Under the pieces are notes generated by a model that was not told where the DNA came from, did not search any database, and saw nothing but the letters and a program-made list of their open reading frames with translations. A stretch of 64,000 bases of DNA, taken from NCBI RefSeq assembly GCF_008831285.2, contig NC_045143.1:22324302-22388301 (forward strand), written 5' to 3'. Origin of the DNA: Nymphaea colorata. Lineage: Eukaryota; Streptophyta; Magnoliopsida; Nymphaeales; Nymphaeaceae. Shown piece after piece: positions 45,800-55,396 of the stretch; positions within the stretch are counted from its first letter, which is position 1, and every line of letters starts with the position of its first letter. The translations under genes were made by a program, and so were the position numbers.

Positions 45800-46208
45800 T
45801 ATTAAAATATGATGCAAACTATTTTATTAGTGTATGGAATAAATTGGTTATTGCAGTTTTTATTTTAATGTCATAGAGTTATGGCATAATGAATTAAGAA
45901 TTTAATGTCAAGAGTTATGACATGGTAAATTAATGTGGTAATAATGAGTTTCTTTTTTATGTTTTTTAATGTCATGCTTGTAAAGGTCATTAGTATGGAG
46001 GTTTATGAGTCATAAGTTGAGTGTCTTGAGGTAGCTTATAAACAGATGTCTTGGTTTGTGTTATTTATATTAAGTGTAAGGTGTGCCAAGGTGGCCTTGT
46101 GAGTGTCATAAATAGGTGTCTTGGTTTGTGTTAATTCAGAAGTTGTTTTGTAAGTTCATTGTGTAAAATATAAGATTTACTACGTTCCATTGTTGTTTAT
46201 TTCCAACA
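45800..46208 (+). repeat. LTR-C, 3' LTR of the copia tandem array (409 bp)
   Basis: It starts TATTAAAATATGATGC and ends TTTATTTCCAACA, aligning with LTR-B over its full length. Inside is a local duplication of AGGTGTCTTGGTTTGTGTT near 46,035-46,130. Beyond it the sequence changes to unrelated DNA (ACATATGTGTGTG). Confidence 0.85.
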
Positions 46209-47727
46209 ACATATGTGTGTGTGTCTCTGTTCAAGTGCAAGAAAGCAACCAAAGAGCTTCATTCGTTTATCCTAGTAATTTCTCACTCACAGCACATAAT
46301 GGCCCCAGATATTAGCAATCGACCAAGCCTTTGGAGCTCCGCGTTGCACCAAACCCTTGTATTTTTTAAGCCATGCTCAGATGCGTGATCTAGCAGTTCT
46401 CACCTATGCATTTACATTATCCTACTGTTACTTCTAAACAATAGCTTCACCATTTACTTCAAAATCATACATAGTTTTTTTTAGCTTTGTGATGCTCATG
46501 CCTTTGGTTGATCAAAACAACTCCTCGATCAAATGCACTATCTTTATAATCATCTTACTTTTTGGCCCCAAATTCCTCGACATGTAATGAACAGAAAAAA
46601 GACTATTGTGTTCGTTTACTCCACAAGCATGCTCCTTCAAATTTGATCACCATGGGATTGCCATGGAGAAACTGAAAAGATCATGGTGGAAAAGAGTATG
46701 GATGTCAGGTGTTGATTCTTTGGTGCATTCAGAAGCAGACTAGGTGCTTTCATGGCCAGGCTTGACAGCTGCTGCAAACAGAACAGAGAACCCTGCGTAC
46801 TCTGTATAACAATCAAACATATATTTCCATAATACCAATCTCCCACCGGCATTTGCTCGAACTTGGAGTGCAGGAAATTCGTAATTCCAATGCATATAAA
46901 TCAACGAAATAAAAGCTTCTATGAAATTAATGGAAGATTTCACCTTCACAAACCTGATTTCACTAGGACACACTGCTCAAGAGATGGAGCTTATTCAACT
47001 AACAACGAACCATCTGATGCTTGAAAAATTGATGTCGAGCAATGGAATGACCAGTTGAGATAGCGTTTGATGATTCAGTTGGAGAAAATAGCACATCTGG
47101 AGAGGCAGGAGGTACTGTAGCGCGTGGGAGGAAGTGATGAAGCATCACTTCGTGAGGGTTTTGAATTGGGGTTCAAGATATATTCTGAGATGCAACTGAC
47201 TATGGTTTTACCTTTCACCTAGCATGATTTGGGATTGAAATTTAGGGTTTCCAAATAGCGAAAAGGAAAACTACAACCTCAATCACGGAGAGAGAGAGGA
47301 ACAGAGTCACCAGGAGTTACTCACGAACATCCACATCAAGAGGAACAAAGCCTTTCCCTATAGTGAGAAGAAGAAGAAATCGTCACATTTGTCCCTGTCG
47401 CTGAGGTTTTGCATAGAAGTTCGGGTTAAAGATGCCAAGAGAAAAAGACCGCGAAGAGATTTGAGGAAGTGCGCAAAAAATTTCCTCTCAATAGTGTTGT
47501 TTCAAGGCCTGAAATGCATGGTTCGTTCAATGGCGTTCAATGGACGTAAGAGCTGGTTCCACCTCTTCAATGGCATATTACGGACATCAAATCACCAAAC
47601 AATTATGGGGATCATTCACAAATGCCAAAATAACTGTTTTTAGTGGCAGTCTCTCCTCTTTGCTACAAAAGACCATTGTTCAATGGCGCTTGGGTCCTCC
47701 TGCACCAACAAACGCTATATTTCTTGT
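46209..47727. other. Unassigned DNA with a possible minus-strand 5' leader
   Basis: No long frame and no recognised domain on either strand. On the minus strand around 47,230-47,330 there are a CTCTCTCTCTCC tract and AAACCCTAAA, a telo-box-like element common in promoters and leaders of plant housekeeping genes. No gene body could be followed on from it. It may be host intergenic sequence or captured promoter DNA. Confidence 0.3.
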
Positions 47728-47735
47728 GGTGTATG

Positions 47736-47933
47736 CAGGGGCGGAGCCAGGATTTTCTTCAAGGGCGGGCCGGCAGTCCGACCTCTGGATCTGGGTAGGG
47801 CCAAACTGAATTCTAATACAAAAAATACATTACATAATTAAAAAATATTATTTTTTCAATGTAAAAAAAAATTCATTGGCTAGGGTAGGGCCATGGCCTA
47901 GGCAGCTCCCCCTCCCCCTTCCCTCCACCCCTG
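47736..47933. mobile_element. hAT-like MITE, 198 bp, perfect TSD
   Basis: It begins CAGGGGCGGAGCCAGGATTT and ends CTCCACCCCTG. GGTGTATG occurs exactly at 47,728-47,735 and 47,934-47,941, an 8-bp duplication. The interior is AT-rich, with a GC-rich right end. It belongs with 7,958-8,153 and, more distantly, 1,883-2,637 and 63,046-63,611. It has no coding content and must have been mobilised in trans by a hAT transposase not present here. Confidence 0.88.
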
Positions 47934-48061
47934 GGTGTATGTATGGGGTAATCTATTCACCGCATGGAGGACAAGATCTTCATATGCTAAATGCTCATCG
48001 ACAACACTCAATGAATCACCAAGAGAATTTGGTAAGGTAATCGGTCATGGATTGTCTTGTT

Positions 48062-48456
48062 TGTTGGCAAACTCCCTTGATTTACACTCAATCCCTTGTT
48101 TTTTTTGATAAGGCAAAATAAAGAAGAGAGGCTGCAATGCACCAAGGAGGGAATGCAAAGGTGCAGAGAGAGAGGAAGAAGAGTACGACAAGGGCAGAGA
48201 GAGAGAGAGAGAACTACATGACAGAGGCAAAAAGAAAGAAAACCTTTTCTTTCTCTTCTTCTTTCTTTTGGGCGTGCTCTTCTCAACTACACACATAACA
48301 CTAAAAAAGGAAACCATCATTTAAAGAAAAAAAAACTAAAACTTGATCCTCAAGTTAGTAACCATTGGGTCGTTCCCATGATCTCCTCAACTTTAGCTAG
48401 AGTCTTGCACCATTTTATCCACTTCTCTTTAACCACCCATGATCTTGGGAACCACA
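48062..48456 (-). repeat. 3' LTR of the minus-strand copia element
   Basis: On the plus strand it starts TGTTGGCAAACTC and runs to about GGGAACCACA. It matches 52,389-52,794 closely, including a GA-rich microsatellite and a TTTCTTCTTT tract. The minus-strand end reads GTTTGCCAACA. Confidence 0.88.
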
Positions 48457-48779
48457 TACACATTCTCCTCACGTTCTCCACGACAGGAGTAGTCCAATAC
48501 TCTCCTCCCTAATCCTGGTGTGGCTCGAGGTCTTGAACACCCAACACGTACCGCATTGTTGCCAACCTTGCCGCCGACAATGCCTTTGTCAAAAGCTCCG
48601 GTTGTTGCTCATCTGTTCGCACAAAATCCACAATAATGTGTCATCTTTCGATGCATTCGCATATGAAATAGAACTTTGTGTTAATATGTTTGTGCATCCT
48701 TAAAAAACTGGGTTCTTCATCTGTGCGATTGTGGACTTATTATCCACATACAATTTCACCGCCTGTGGCTTTCTTCCAG

Positions 48780-49870
48780 CAGTCCTCTGAGCCAGAGTGC
48801 CTGGCACGCAGCCGTAGTTGCTACCATGAATTCAGCCTCACATGAAGACAGGGCTACGGTCTTCTGCTTCTACGAGTTCCATGAGACTGGGCTTTCATTT
48901 ACATAGAATGCCATGCCTCCGGTGCTCTTCCGATCATCGATGTTGCCCACCAAGTTACTATCCGTGAACCCGACAATTACTTCCTCTCCTCTTCCTTTGG
49001 TGTATACAAGACCAAAGTGAATTGTTCCTCTTAAATATCGCAAAATCTGCTTCACTGCCTTGTGGTGCGTCACTGCCAGTCTCTTCATGAATCTGCTAGC
49101 TACACCGACAGCATACGAAAGATCTGGACTTGTGTGAAGAAGATATCTTAGACATCCGATGACTCGTCTATATTCTGTTGCATCCACTGGCTGTCCATCT
49201 AGATCCTTGTGCAGTTGTGACCTTGGTTCCATGGGGAGTTTTGTGGGATTGCAATCAAGCATACCAAATTGAGTTAACACCTTCTTAGCATAGGCTGTCT
49301 GCTTGATCCGGACACCGTCTTCGCCTTGTGCCACCTCAATCCCAAGGTAATAGTTGAGTAGGCCGAAGTTGCTGATCTCAAACTCAGCTATCATCTGCTG
49401 CTTGAATTCTGCGATCGCCTCTGAATCCTCCCTTGTTACAATTAGATCATCAACATAAACTCCGATGATGATGCTGGCACGGTCTCTTCCCCTTGTGTAC
49501 ACGGCTTGTTCTAGTGCACACTTTGTGAACCCAAGGTGCTTCATGCTTTGATCCAGCCACGTGTTCCAGGTGCGAGGTGCTTGTCGGATACCGTACAACG
49601 CCTTGGTTAGTTTGAGTACCATATGCTCCTTGTTCTTCACCATGAAACCCTCTGGCTGGGCTACATAGACCTCCTCCTCAAGTTCGCCATTGAGGAATGT
49701 TGACTTCACATCGAGATGATGAACTTGCCACCCACGGTTGGCTGCGACGGCAAGGATGACTCGTATGGTGTCGAGCCTGGAGACTGATGCAAACACTTCC
49801 CTGAAGTTGATCCCTTGCCACTAGACATAACCATTTGCGACTAATCTAGCCTTGTGCTTGATCACCGTGC
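48780..49870 (-). pseudogene. Copia reverse transcriptase and RNase H, near-intact with stops
   Basis: Read on the minus strand, HKARLVANGYV is followed by a stop and then 308 open codons (49,796-48,870). RT motifs are HHLDVKSTFLNGELEEEVYV at 27-46, QPEGF at 47-51, ALYGIRQAPRTWN at 66-78 and the catalytic YVDD at 114-117. The RNase H part has FTDSNLVGNIDDRKSTGG (family YTDSDLAGD: one catalytic Asp changed) and VSWNS. A TAG replaces the usual Gln codon there, after which KQKTVALSSCEAEFMVATTAACQALWL continues to about 48,785. It would synthesise element cDNA and would need readthrough here. Confidence 0.87.
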
Positions 49871-50027
49871 TCAGCGTCTCTCATGATATCATTGATGTGT
49901 CTATACCGAACGTGGACACCGACCTTCCTGCTTGTTCACCTACAATTGAGTTGCCCATTGCTGACTCAGTGTTAGACTCCTCCTCAACAATGAAATTCGA
50001 CGGTTCACTGCTTCCTGCATCCATGTT

Positions 50028-50915
50028 CTATTTCCACTTCAGTTTTTCTTCAAATTTAGCGTCACGACTTACATGGATTCTCCCGTGCCGTGGATCGAAT
50101 AGTTGGTGCGCCTTGCAGCCGTCCTTGATGCCGAGATACACCATTGGCTGGCTGCGATCATCGAGCTTCTTCAGGTGTGATGTCGTCACCCTGGCATGCG
50201 CCATGCAGCCGAATAATCGAAGATGTGCAAGATCCGGTGTCTTGCCACTCCAAGCTTCATACGGGGTGTGCTCACCGGCCTTCGTAGGCAAGCAATTCAG
50301 CAGGTAGACTGCGTGTTGTATTGCCTCCCCCCAAAATCTTCCCAGCATGCTCATGCTCTTGAGGAGGGATCTTGCCATCGCCATCACCATCATGTTCCTC
50401 CGCTCCACCACATTGTTTTGTTGTGGTGAGTATGGTGCGGTGAGGTGCCACACAATGCTAGCCTATTCACACACATTGGCGAACTCAAGAGACAGGAACT
50501 CGCCTCCTCGATCGGTCCTAAGCGTCTTGACGCGACGCCCACAAGTGTTCTCAACCAGCGACTTGATCCTCATGAACGTCGAGCATGCTTGGTCTTTTGT
50601 TCTAAGCACACACAACCACATCCAACGAGAGAAGTTATCAACAATTAGTAAGAAAAAACTATTACCGGTAGGGGTGGGTGGTGTGATCGGTCTACAAAGA
50701 TCAACGTGCGCTCGATAGTTAGCTGTCGACGGGAATGACTGTCTCGTTTGCTTTGCCACCAAGCACTCCCAGCAGAACTGAGTGGGATGAGTAATCGGTG
50801 GTACCCCGATTGCCATCTTTTTGTTTGCAAGCATCTTCATTGCTTGAAAGTTCACGTGACTGAGACAAGCATGCCATAGCCATGCCAGATCCACGAGGTT
50901 TGCCAGGAGGCACAC
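50028..50915 (-). pseudogene. Copia integrase, split by a stop
   Basis: Two open pieces lie in the same element. The first (50,915-50,463) has the zinc-binding H15, H20, C48, C51 in LWHACLSH...CWECL. It also has HVDLCRPI with the first catalytic Asp (72), IVDNFSRWMW, and the second catalytic Asp in RTDRGGEFLS (135). A stop at about 50,460 separates the second (50,453-50,028), which has YSPQQNNVVERRN with the catalytic Glu, RFWGEAIQHAVYLLN and LRLFGC, and ends in HVSRDAKFEE. Integrase inserts cDNA; all catalytic residues are visible, but the stop blocks translation. Confidence 0.88.
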
Positions 50916-50934
50916 TAGCCTAGCAATCTATAGC

Positions 50935-51624
50935 TCAATGCGATAAAGACGATTTGGTGTGTGTCTCACCTTCATGATCAGCTGCCATGGATTTTTTTAT
51001 GAATACCTCAAGTTCGTCTTCATCCATAACCACCTTGCCTGCCTCGGTGAGTTGCCCAAGACTCACGTTGTTGTTGCGAAGCTTCGGGATATAAGATACT
51101 TCCTGGAGCAGCCATTGATCATCATTTTTGCATCTAAAAAGAATTGAGCCCTTACCCATGATCTGCACCGACGAGCCATCGCTGAACTTCACTTTATCGG
51201 TGATTGCCTCGTCCAACTCGCGACACTTGACCTTGTCTCCTGTCATGTGGTTGCTAACACTGTTATCTAGGTACCAGACATCAGTAATTTTCATGTCCTG
51301 CTCGGGCTCGTGCAGTTCCGGCCATACCTGTTCATCATTCAGCAGGACGACATCCTGCCGATCTTGCCATTCTGGTTGTTCAAGTGCTGCAAACACCACT
51401 TCTTCCAACTCTGCAAGCAGCAGGGCTGGCTCGGTGTTGTCAGCTTGTGTGAGATGTGCCTCCTTCTTCTTCTTGGGAGCCCTGCATCGGTTCGCGTAAT
51501 GCCTCAATTTGTCACAATTGGAGCAACAGATGTAACTCTTGTCACGACCACCACCCTCAGAGCCACCTGCTCTGTCCTTGAGTGGGAAGTCGACGATCTG
51601 CCTCTGCCGCACCCTCTGCCACAT
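50935..51624 (-). pseudogene. Copia nucleocapsid and protease segment (229 open codons)
   Basis: The zinc knuckle is C34, C37, H42, C47 (CSNCDKLRHYANRC), the RNA-packaging part of gag. The protease region reads WYLDNSVSNHMTGD at 117-130. The family has D-(S/T/N)-G-A-S-N-H-M, so the Gly-Ala is replaced by Ser-Val and activity is doubtful. A GKGSILFRCKN and YIPKLRNNNVSLGQLTE segment follows, as expected before integrase. The frame begins within gag, so the apparent start Met is not the real start. Confidence 0.85.
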
Positions 51625-51899
51625 CCACGTCCACCGCGGCTGTGAACCCCTCCTTCCCCGTGAACCCTCTCCTTTTGGGTCAATGATGGGTCACCGCCGC
51701 TTCTCTTCTGTCGTGCCTCCCACTCGGCCTGAGTGAGAAGTAGTTGAGCATCGTCGTTCCCACCGGTTCCGAATGCTCAGGGACGAGAGCATTCTTTCGT
51801 AGGTCTTGAGTCGTCCCACGACCTCTTCAAATAGCATAGTGTCGAGGATGCAAAACTGCTATATGCCGGCGATTACGCTGAGAAACCGATTTAGAACGG

Positions 51900-52374
51900 T
51901 GTCAAATAGTTTCTTTACCAGGGTGGCATCGCTCAGGGTTTCCCCCCAAGTTGGCATACTTGACGGACATTCTGGTGAGCCTGCCCACATACTGATCCAA
52001 CGACTCTCCTTCTAGCATTCTCATGGCGTCAAAGTCGCTCTTCAAGTCTGCAGGCGCGCATTCCTCACATGATCTGCCCCAACAAATGTCATCTTGAGGC
52101 AATCCCAGACCTCATTCGCTGTCGCCTTCTTCGCCACCTGCATTAGGAGATCCTCTGGAAGGGCTTGGAGAAGATGCGACCTCACCTTCTTGTCCTTCCT
52201 CGTGTTGACAGCCGCTCGACTGTTGATCTTCCATCATGGTCTGGACCCTAATTACCCAGCTGGTGTAGTTGGTTGCCATGGGTTGCAGATACTGGAACGC
52301 CCCACTAGCGATCTCTTGTGCTGCCTCAGTTGTGATGATCGACATCCGCTTGAATCTTGGCATACAACTTGGAT
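51900..52374 (-). pseudogene. Copia gag N-terminal part, broken
   Basis: Minus-strand pieces read PRFKRMSIITTEAAQEIASG near 52,360 and YLQPMATNYTSWVIRVQTMME. After a frame change come CEECAPADLKSDFDAMRML, GESLDQYVGRLTRMSVKYANLGG and similar segments. These match the UBN2/DUF4219-type copia gag pattern (TNYxxWxxxM, then SLxxYxxRL). Frame changes near 52,110 and 51,900 prevent a full protein. Confidence 0.75.
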
Positions 52375-52386
52375 GCTCTGATACCA
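52375..52386 (-). other. Primer binding site of the minus-strand copia element
   Basis: The minus strand reads TGGTATCAGAGC two bases after the LTR end (GCCAACA), an exact 12-base complement of the initiator methionine tRNA 3' end. Confidence 0.92.
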
Positions 52387-52388
52387 AA

Positions 52389-52794
52389 TGTTGGCGAACT
52401 CCTTTTATTCACACTCAATCCCTTGTTTTTTTATAAGGCAAAACGAGGAAGAGAGGCTGCAACGCACCAAGGAGGGAATGCAAAGGTGCATAGAGAGAGG
52501 GAGAAGAGTACGACGAGGGCAGAGAGAGAGAGAGGGAGAGAGAACTACACGTCAGAGGCAAAAGGAAAAAAAACTTTTCTTTCTCTTCTTCTTTCTTTTG
52601 GGCGTGCTCTTCTCAACTACACACATGACACTAAAAAAAGGAAACCATCATTGAAAGAAAAAAAAAAAAAAAAAAAACTAAAACTTAACCCTCAAGTTAG
52701 TAACCGCTGGGTCGTTCCCATGATCTCCTCACTTTACCTAGAGTCTCGCACCATTTTCTCCACTTCTCTTTAACCACCCATGATCTTGGGAACC
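52389..52794 (-). repeat. 5' LTR of the minus-strand copia element
   Basis: Plus-strand start TGTTGGCGAACTC, end CTTGGGAACC. It matches 48,062-48,456 with few differences, chiefly in the lengths of the GA and poly(A) tracts (a 20-base A run near 52,660). Confidence 0.88.
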
Positions 52795-52849
52795 TTCTAA
52801 AGATCTCACTTGATTTGAAGAATATGCATCCTGACTGAAGACACAAAAC

Positions 52850-52916
52850 TGCTCCATGGCAGGCTTAGCATCACAAGGCTGTGTTAGTATATTGCTCCAT
52901 GGCAGGCTTAGCATCA
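52850..52916. repeat. 24-bp direct repeat pair near the RPT1 exon
   Basis: TGCTCCATGGCAGGCTTAGC followed by ATCA occurs at 52,850-52,873 and 52,893-52,916. It lies in the short stretch between the copia element and the RPT1 exon and may be duplicated intron sequence. Confidence 0.85.
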
Positions 52917-52983
52917 AAAGCTACTGAAGCCAGCTTATCTTACATGTTTTAATATTATTGTTTCCTTTTTTTCACGAGTCCAG

Positions 52984-53159
52984 ACCTGATACGTTGGATC
53001 CTGCACTTCTTCGTCCTGGACGGCTTGATCGTAAGGTTGAGTTTGGATTGCCTGATCTAGAAAGTCGGACACAAATCTTCAAGATCCACACCAGAACAGT
53101 GAACTGTGAGAGAGACATCCGTTTTGAGATCCTTGCTCGGCTCTGTCCCAACTCTACTG
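52984..53159 (+). pseudogene. RPT1: Orphan exon of 26S proteasome ATPase subunit RPT1
   Basis: The reading [20 protein letters not shown], then [18 protein letters not shown] and [19 protein letters not shown], matches plant RPT1 (regulatory particle AAA-ATPase 1) in the AAA second region of homology, including the arginine-finger segment [11 protein letters not shown]1 helps unfold substrates at the base of the 19S particle. The exon is bounded by an acceptor (CAG at 52,981-52,983) and a donor (GTATGAG from 53,160), and its phases suit the codons at both edges. The frame is intact. No other RPT1 exon is visible: upstream is the copia element, and downstream sequence lacks the following ADIRSVCTEAG exon. 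It is therefore a fragment, either a captured exon or the relic of a disrupted gene. Confidence 0.88.
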
Positions 53160-53523
53160 GTATGAGAATATGGCACCACTCTTCTCTTTGCATTTTCTCT
53201 TCTTCTTGTGTATGTGATAACTATTTAAAGTTCCAAGATTTTCACCAGTACATTTGGCTTGATAAGTCATCTCCATCTATAAAGGGGCTTGTCCTGACAT
53301 GGTTTTAGCATGAGGAATTTGATACTTCTTAGCAAAAAAAAATATTTTTTTTTTCTTTCTTATAGGTCTCTTGGGAAAATGCGGTATCACCATGAATTTT
53401 CCAATTAATATCATTTGTGTTGATTGGAGAAAATTTGGCTAATAACAATTCTGCACAAGAGAATGACAATTTTACGCTTTTTTTTTTACCTAGCAATCTT
53501 CAGAATTTTTTAAAGGGAAAAGT
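53160..53523 (+). other. Intron-like sequence downstream of the RPT1 exon
   Basis: T-rich sequence after the donor site, with a possible acceptor TTCTTATAG near 53,365. The sequence after it (GTCTCTTGGGAAAATGCGG) does not encode the next RPT1 exon. Nothing else is recognised. Confidence 0.4.
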
Positions 53524-53980
53524 AATCTGTGACCAACTTAATTTTCCAGTCGACGTTCTACAAGAACCTAAATTTCAAATTGATGAGATTCAAAGGAGAT
53601 GAATGACTTGTTTAGGAAGCCATGTAGCCAAGACAATCATGAATTGCAGAGATAATAAACATTCTTGGCCATGCATCTAACGGGCAAGACCTTAGAAACC
53701 AAGATTCAGCTGGCCTGGCAAACTAGGAGGATCAAGTAGTATAAATTTTGTGGGATGTTAAAACTGAAGCAAGTCCTGAGTTTCAATGGAATTTCTTAAT
53801 TTCTAACTGATAAAAGCCACCAACAACAAAAATGACAAGTCAAGAACAGAACTAATCTCTGGCCGCCAAGAAAAATAAAGTTGGTATACAGAAAATCCCA
53901 GAGGCAGTCAAATAGCTAACAAATGATGACCGGAAAGGTACCAAAGAATATAAGGAGTCATAAGCTGACGGGTCATGTAA
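53524..53980. repeat. Left arm of a ~460-bp inverted repeat
   Basis: It runs from AATCTGTGACCAACTTAATT to CTGACGGGTCATGTAA and is the reverse complement of 61,595-62,057. I count roughly 15-20 differences over the arm, so identity is about 96%. Similarity stops sharply at both edges. Non-coding in both orientations. The arms enclose about 7.6 kb. Confidence 0.92.
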
Positions 53981-54011
53981 CGCCGTTTTTTAAAAAAACG
54001 AGAATAAAACG

Positions 54012-54120
54012 CGTTTTTAATAAAAAAACGTCAAAAAACAAAAAACACATATAATATGCATATAATACTCGTATTATACGTTTTTTCCCATTTTTCCCGT
54101 TTTTTGCCGTTTTTTATTAA
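54012..54120. repeat. AT-rich imperfect hairpin with CGTTTTTT motifs
   Basis: Left arm CGTTTTTAATAAAAAAACGT and onward (54,012-54,040) pairs imperfectly with GTTTTTTGCCGTTTTTTATTAA (54,099-54,120). A central perfect ATAATAC-TC-GTATTAT palindrome lies at 54,062-54,077. CpG occurs almost only within CGTTTT/AAAACG units. It begins right at the inner edge of the left inverted-repeat arm. Confidence 0.6.
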
Positions 54121-54741
54121 TTTTTATTTTTTAATAATTTTTAAGATGTATTAAATGTTTAAAATTTTTAAAAAATTTGCCGAACTTTTTTCGTTTTATT
54201 CCTGAGATATAGAATTTTGTGTCTTATACCAGTCTTTTTTCTTCTCGTTTTATATCCGTACATGTTTTTTGTGACAGTTAATCTTACTTAGTCTTTCATT
54301 AATTGGTACCAGAACGAGGCTTAATGGGCATTACTGTTTCACCATTAACGGTGATGGCTCAAGGAGACACAAGCAGATCTGATAGAGACAAGTCAACTAA
54401 GCACGACCTCACTAACAGTAGCTTTAGTCCAACTGTGCTAACTGGTTTGATCGCTTCCGCTATATGTAATCAGGATTGGCAATGGTTTTGCCTACTTTAA
54501 CAATCCTTTTTCCTGGGAGAATACGACTTCCATCAACAAACTTGAGGCTCTCTTGGGAAAACATCACATATTCAATCTCTGAGCACCATGGCAAACAGTT
54601 CATGCAGCCTGGTTGCATTCCATTGAACAACTTCTTCCTTTGATCGTTTTATGATCGTGCCATCAGTGAATTGAATCAAGAAAGAAAAACTGCATAGAGC
54701 AAGAAATCATAGAAATATAGATTGAAATAGAGGTGCAGTAC

Positions 54742-54865
54742 CAAAACAACAGTCCACAAAGTAGGATGGCAAGAGACAATAGCACAATGCAGCTGCAGTA
54801 TCCTCAATGAGCTCGAGTGATGCATGGTGGCCTAAAAGATCTTTTGAAGAAGAACAACAAAGCAC
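54742..54865 (-). pseudogene. Possible exon fragment, function unrecognised
   Basis: On the minus strand a pyrimidine-rich stretch ending CTGCTGTAG precedes an open segment beginning VLCCSSSKDLLGHHASLELI and ending at GTACTGC, a plausible donor. One frame is open for 41 codons while the other two have stops. I do not recognise the protein. A second coding-like minus-strand stretch (FTDGTIIKRSKEEVVQWNAT and onward) lies near 54,560-54,680. Both could be pieces of a captured or broken gene. Confidence 0.25.
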
Positions 54866-55049
54866 CTACAGCAGGAAAAAGAACAAAAATATAGCAGAAA
54901 AGAATCAGAACGAACTGCTTAATCTCAATGAAGAGTGGAGAGTGTATGGTAGCTCTGCTACCATGCCAATTACAGTGCCACAAAAAACCGTGGGAAAATA
55001 AAAAAGGATGCACTAACACACTGTTTATAGTGGTTCGGCTAGCTGAAGC
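54866..55049. other. Short unassigned stretch before the LTR element
   Basis: Non-coding, intron-like sequence on the minus strand. GAAGC (55,045-55,049) precedes the LTR and matches GAAGA (60,625-60,629) at 4 of 5 bases, a probable target duplication. Confidence 0.4.
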
Positions 55050-55382
55050 TGTTGGATAGTGGTAGTGGCCATGAGCCCTACCCATTCATATCATAACTGC
55101 AAGGGGGGCCCACTTGCAGTTACGAGCTTTAATGCTCACCTAAAATCTCTCACTCACTTAACCGCTGCTAGGGTTGGGGAAAACCTAAGGGGCTGGACTA
55201 CATATTCCTAGCATACGCAGAGTTTGATGGATCTCTCTCTAACACATAAACCTGTGAGAGGCCCCTTGGAAGTAAACCCCAAAACTCTCTCTCTCTAGTT
55301 TTCTTTCTTTCTTCCTCTCTTGCTCGCAGAGTTGCAGGCCAAACTTGGTTGGAGATCCTGGGCAAAACCTAAAGTTCCTACA
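55050..55382 (+). repeat. Left LTR of the non-autonomous element (333 bp)
   Basis: It starts TGTTGGATAG and ends GTTCCTACA. It contains an inverted pair (AACTGCAAG...CTTGCAGTTA) near 55,095-55,125, a CT microsatellite and TTTCTTTCTTTC. It pairs with 60,292-60,624. Confidence 0.93.
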
Positions 55383-55383
55383 G

Positions 55384-55396
55384 TGGTATCAGAGCC
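55384..55396 (+). other. Primer binding site of the non-autonomous element
   Basis: TGGTATCAGAGCC begins one base after the left LTR and is a perfect complement of the initiator methionine tRNA 3' end. Confidence 0.92.

Larger units (their letters stand above)
30650..46208 (+). mobile_element. Ty1/copia element B, carrying the nested Athila-like element
   Basis: It consists of LTR-B, internal B part 1 (31,077-31,579), an insertion of about 10.8 kb, internal B part 2 (42,401-45,799) and LTR-C. The two parts are adjacent in gag when aligned to element A: part 1 ends at the position of GGAATGTC and part 2 resumes at TACTGTAAATCAAATG, matching AGAATGTCTACTACCATAAATCAAATG of element A near 16,468. 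All coding regions are broken. Confidence 0.78.
48062..52794 (-). mobile_element. Ty1/copia retrotransposon on the minus strand, about 4.7 kb
   Basis: Two ~400-bp LTRs in direct orientation flank, on the minus strand, PBS, gag with zinc knuckle, protease, integrase, RT and RNase H, i.e. copia order. The pol frames are long but cut by stops, and about 100 codons between integrase and RT appear deleted. No convincing target duplication was found; the outer ends are slightly uncertain. It lies immediately upstream (plus-strand sense) of the orphan RPT1 exon and may have displaced its upstream part. Confidence 0.9.
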
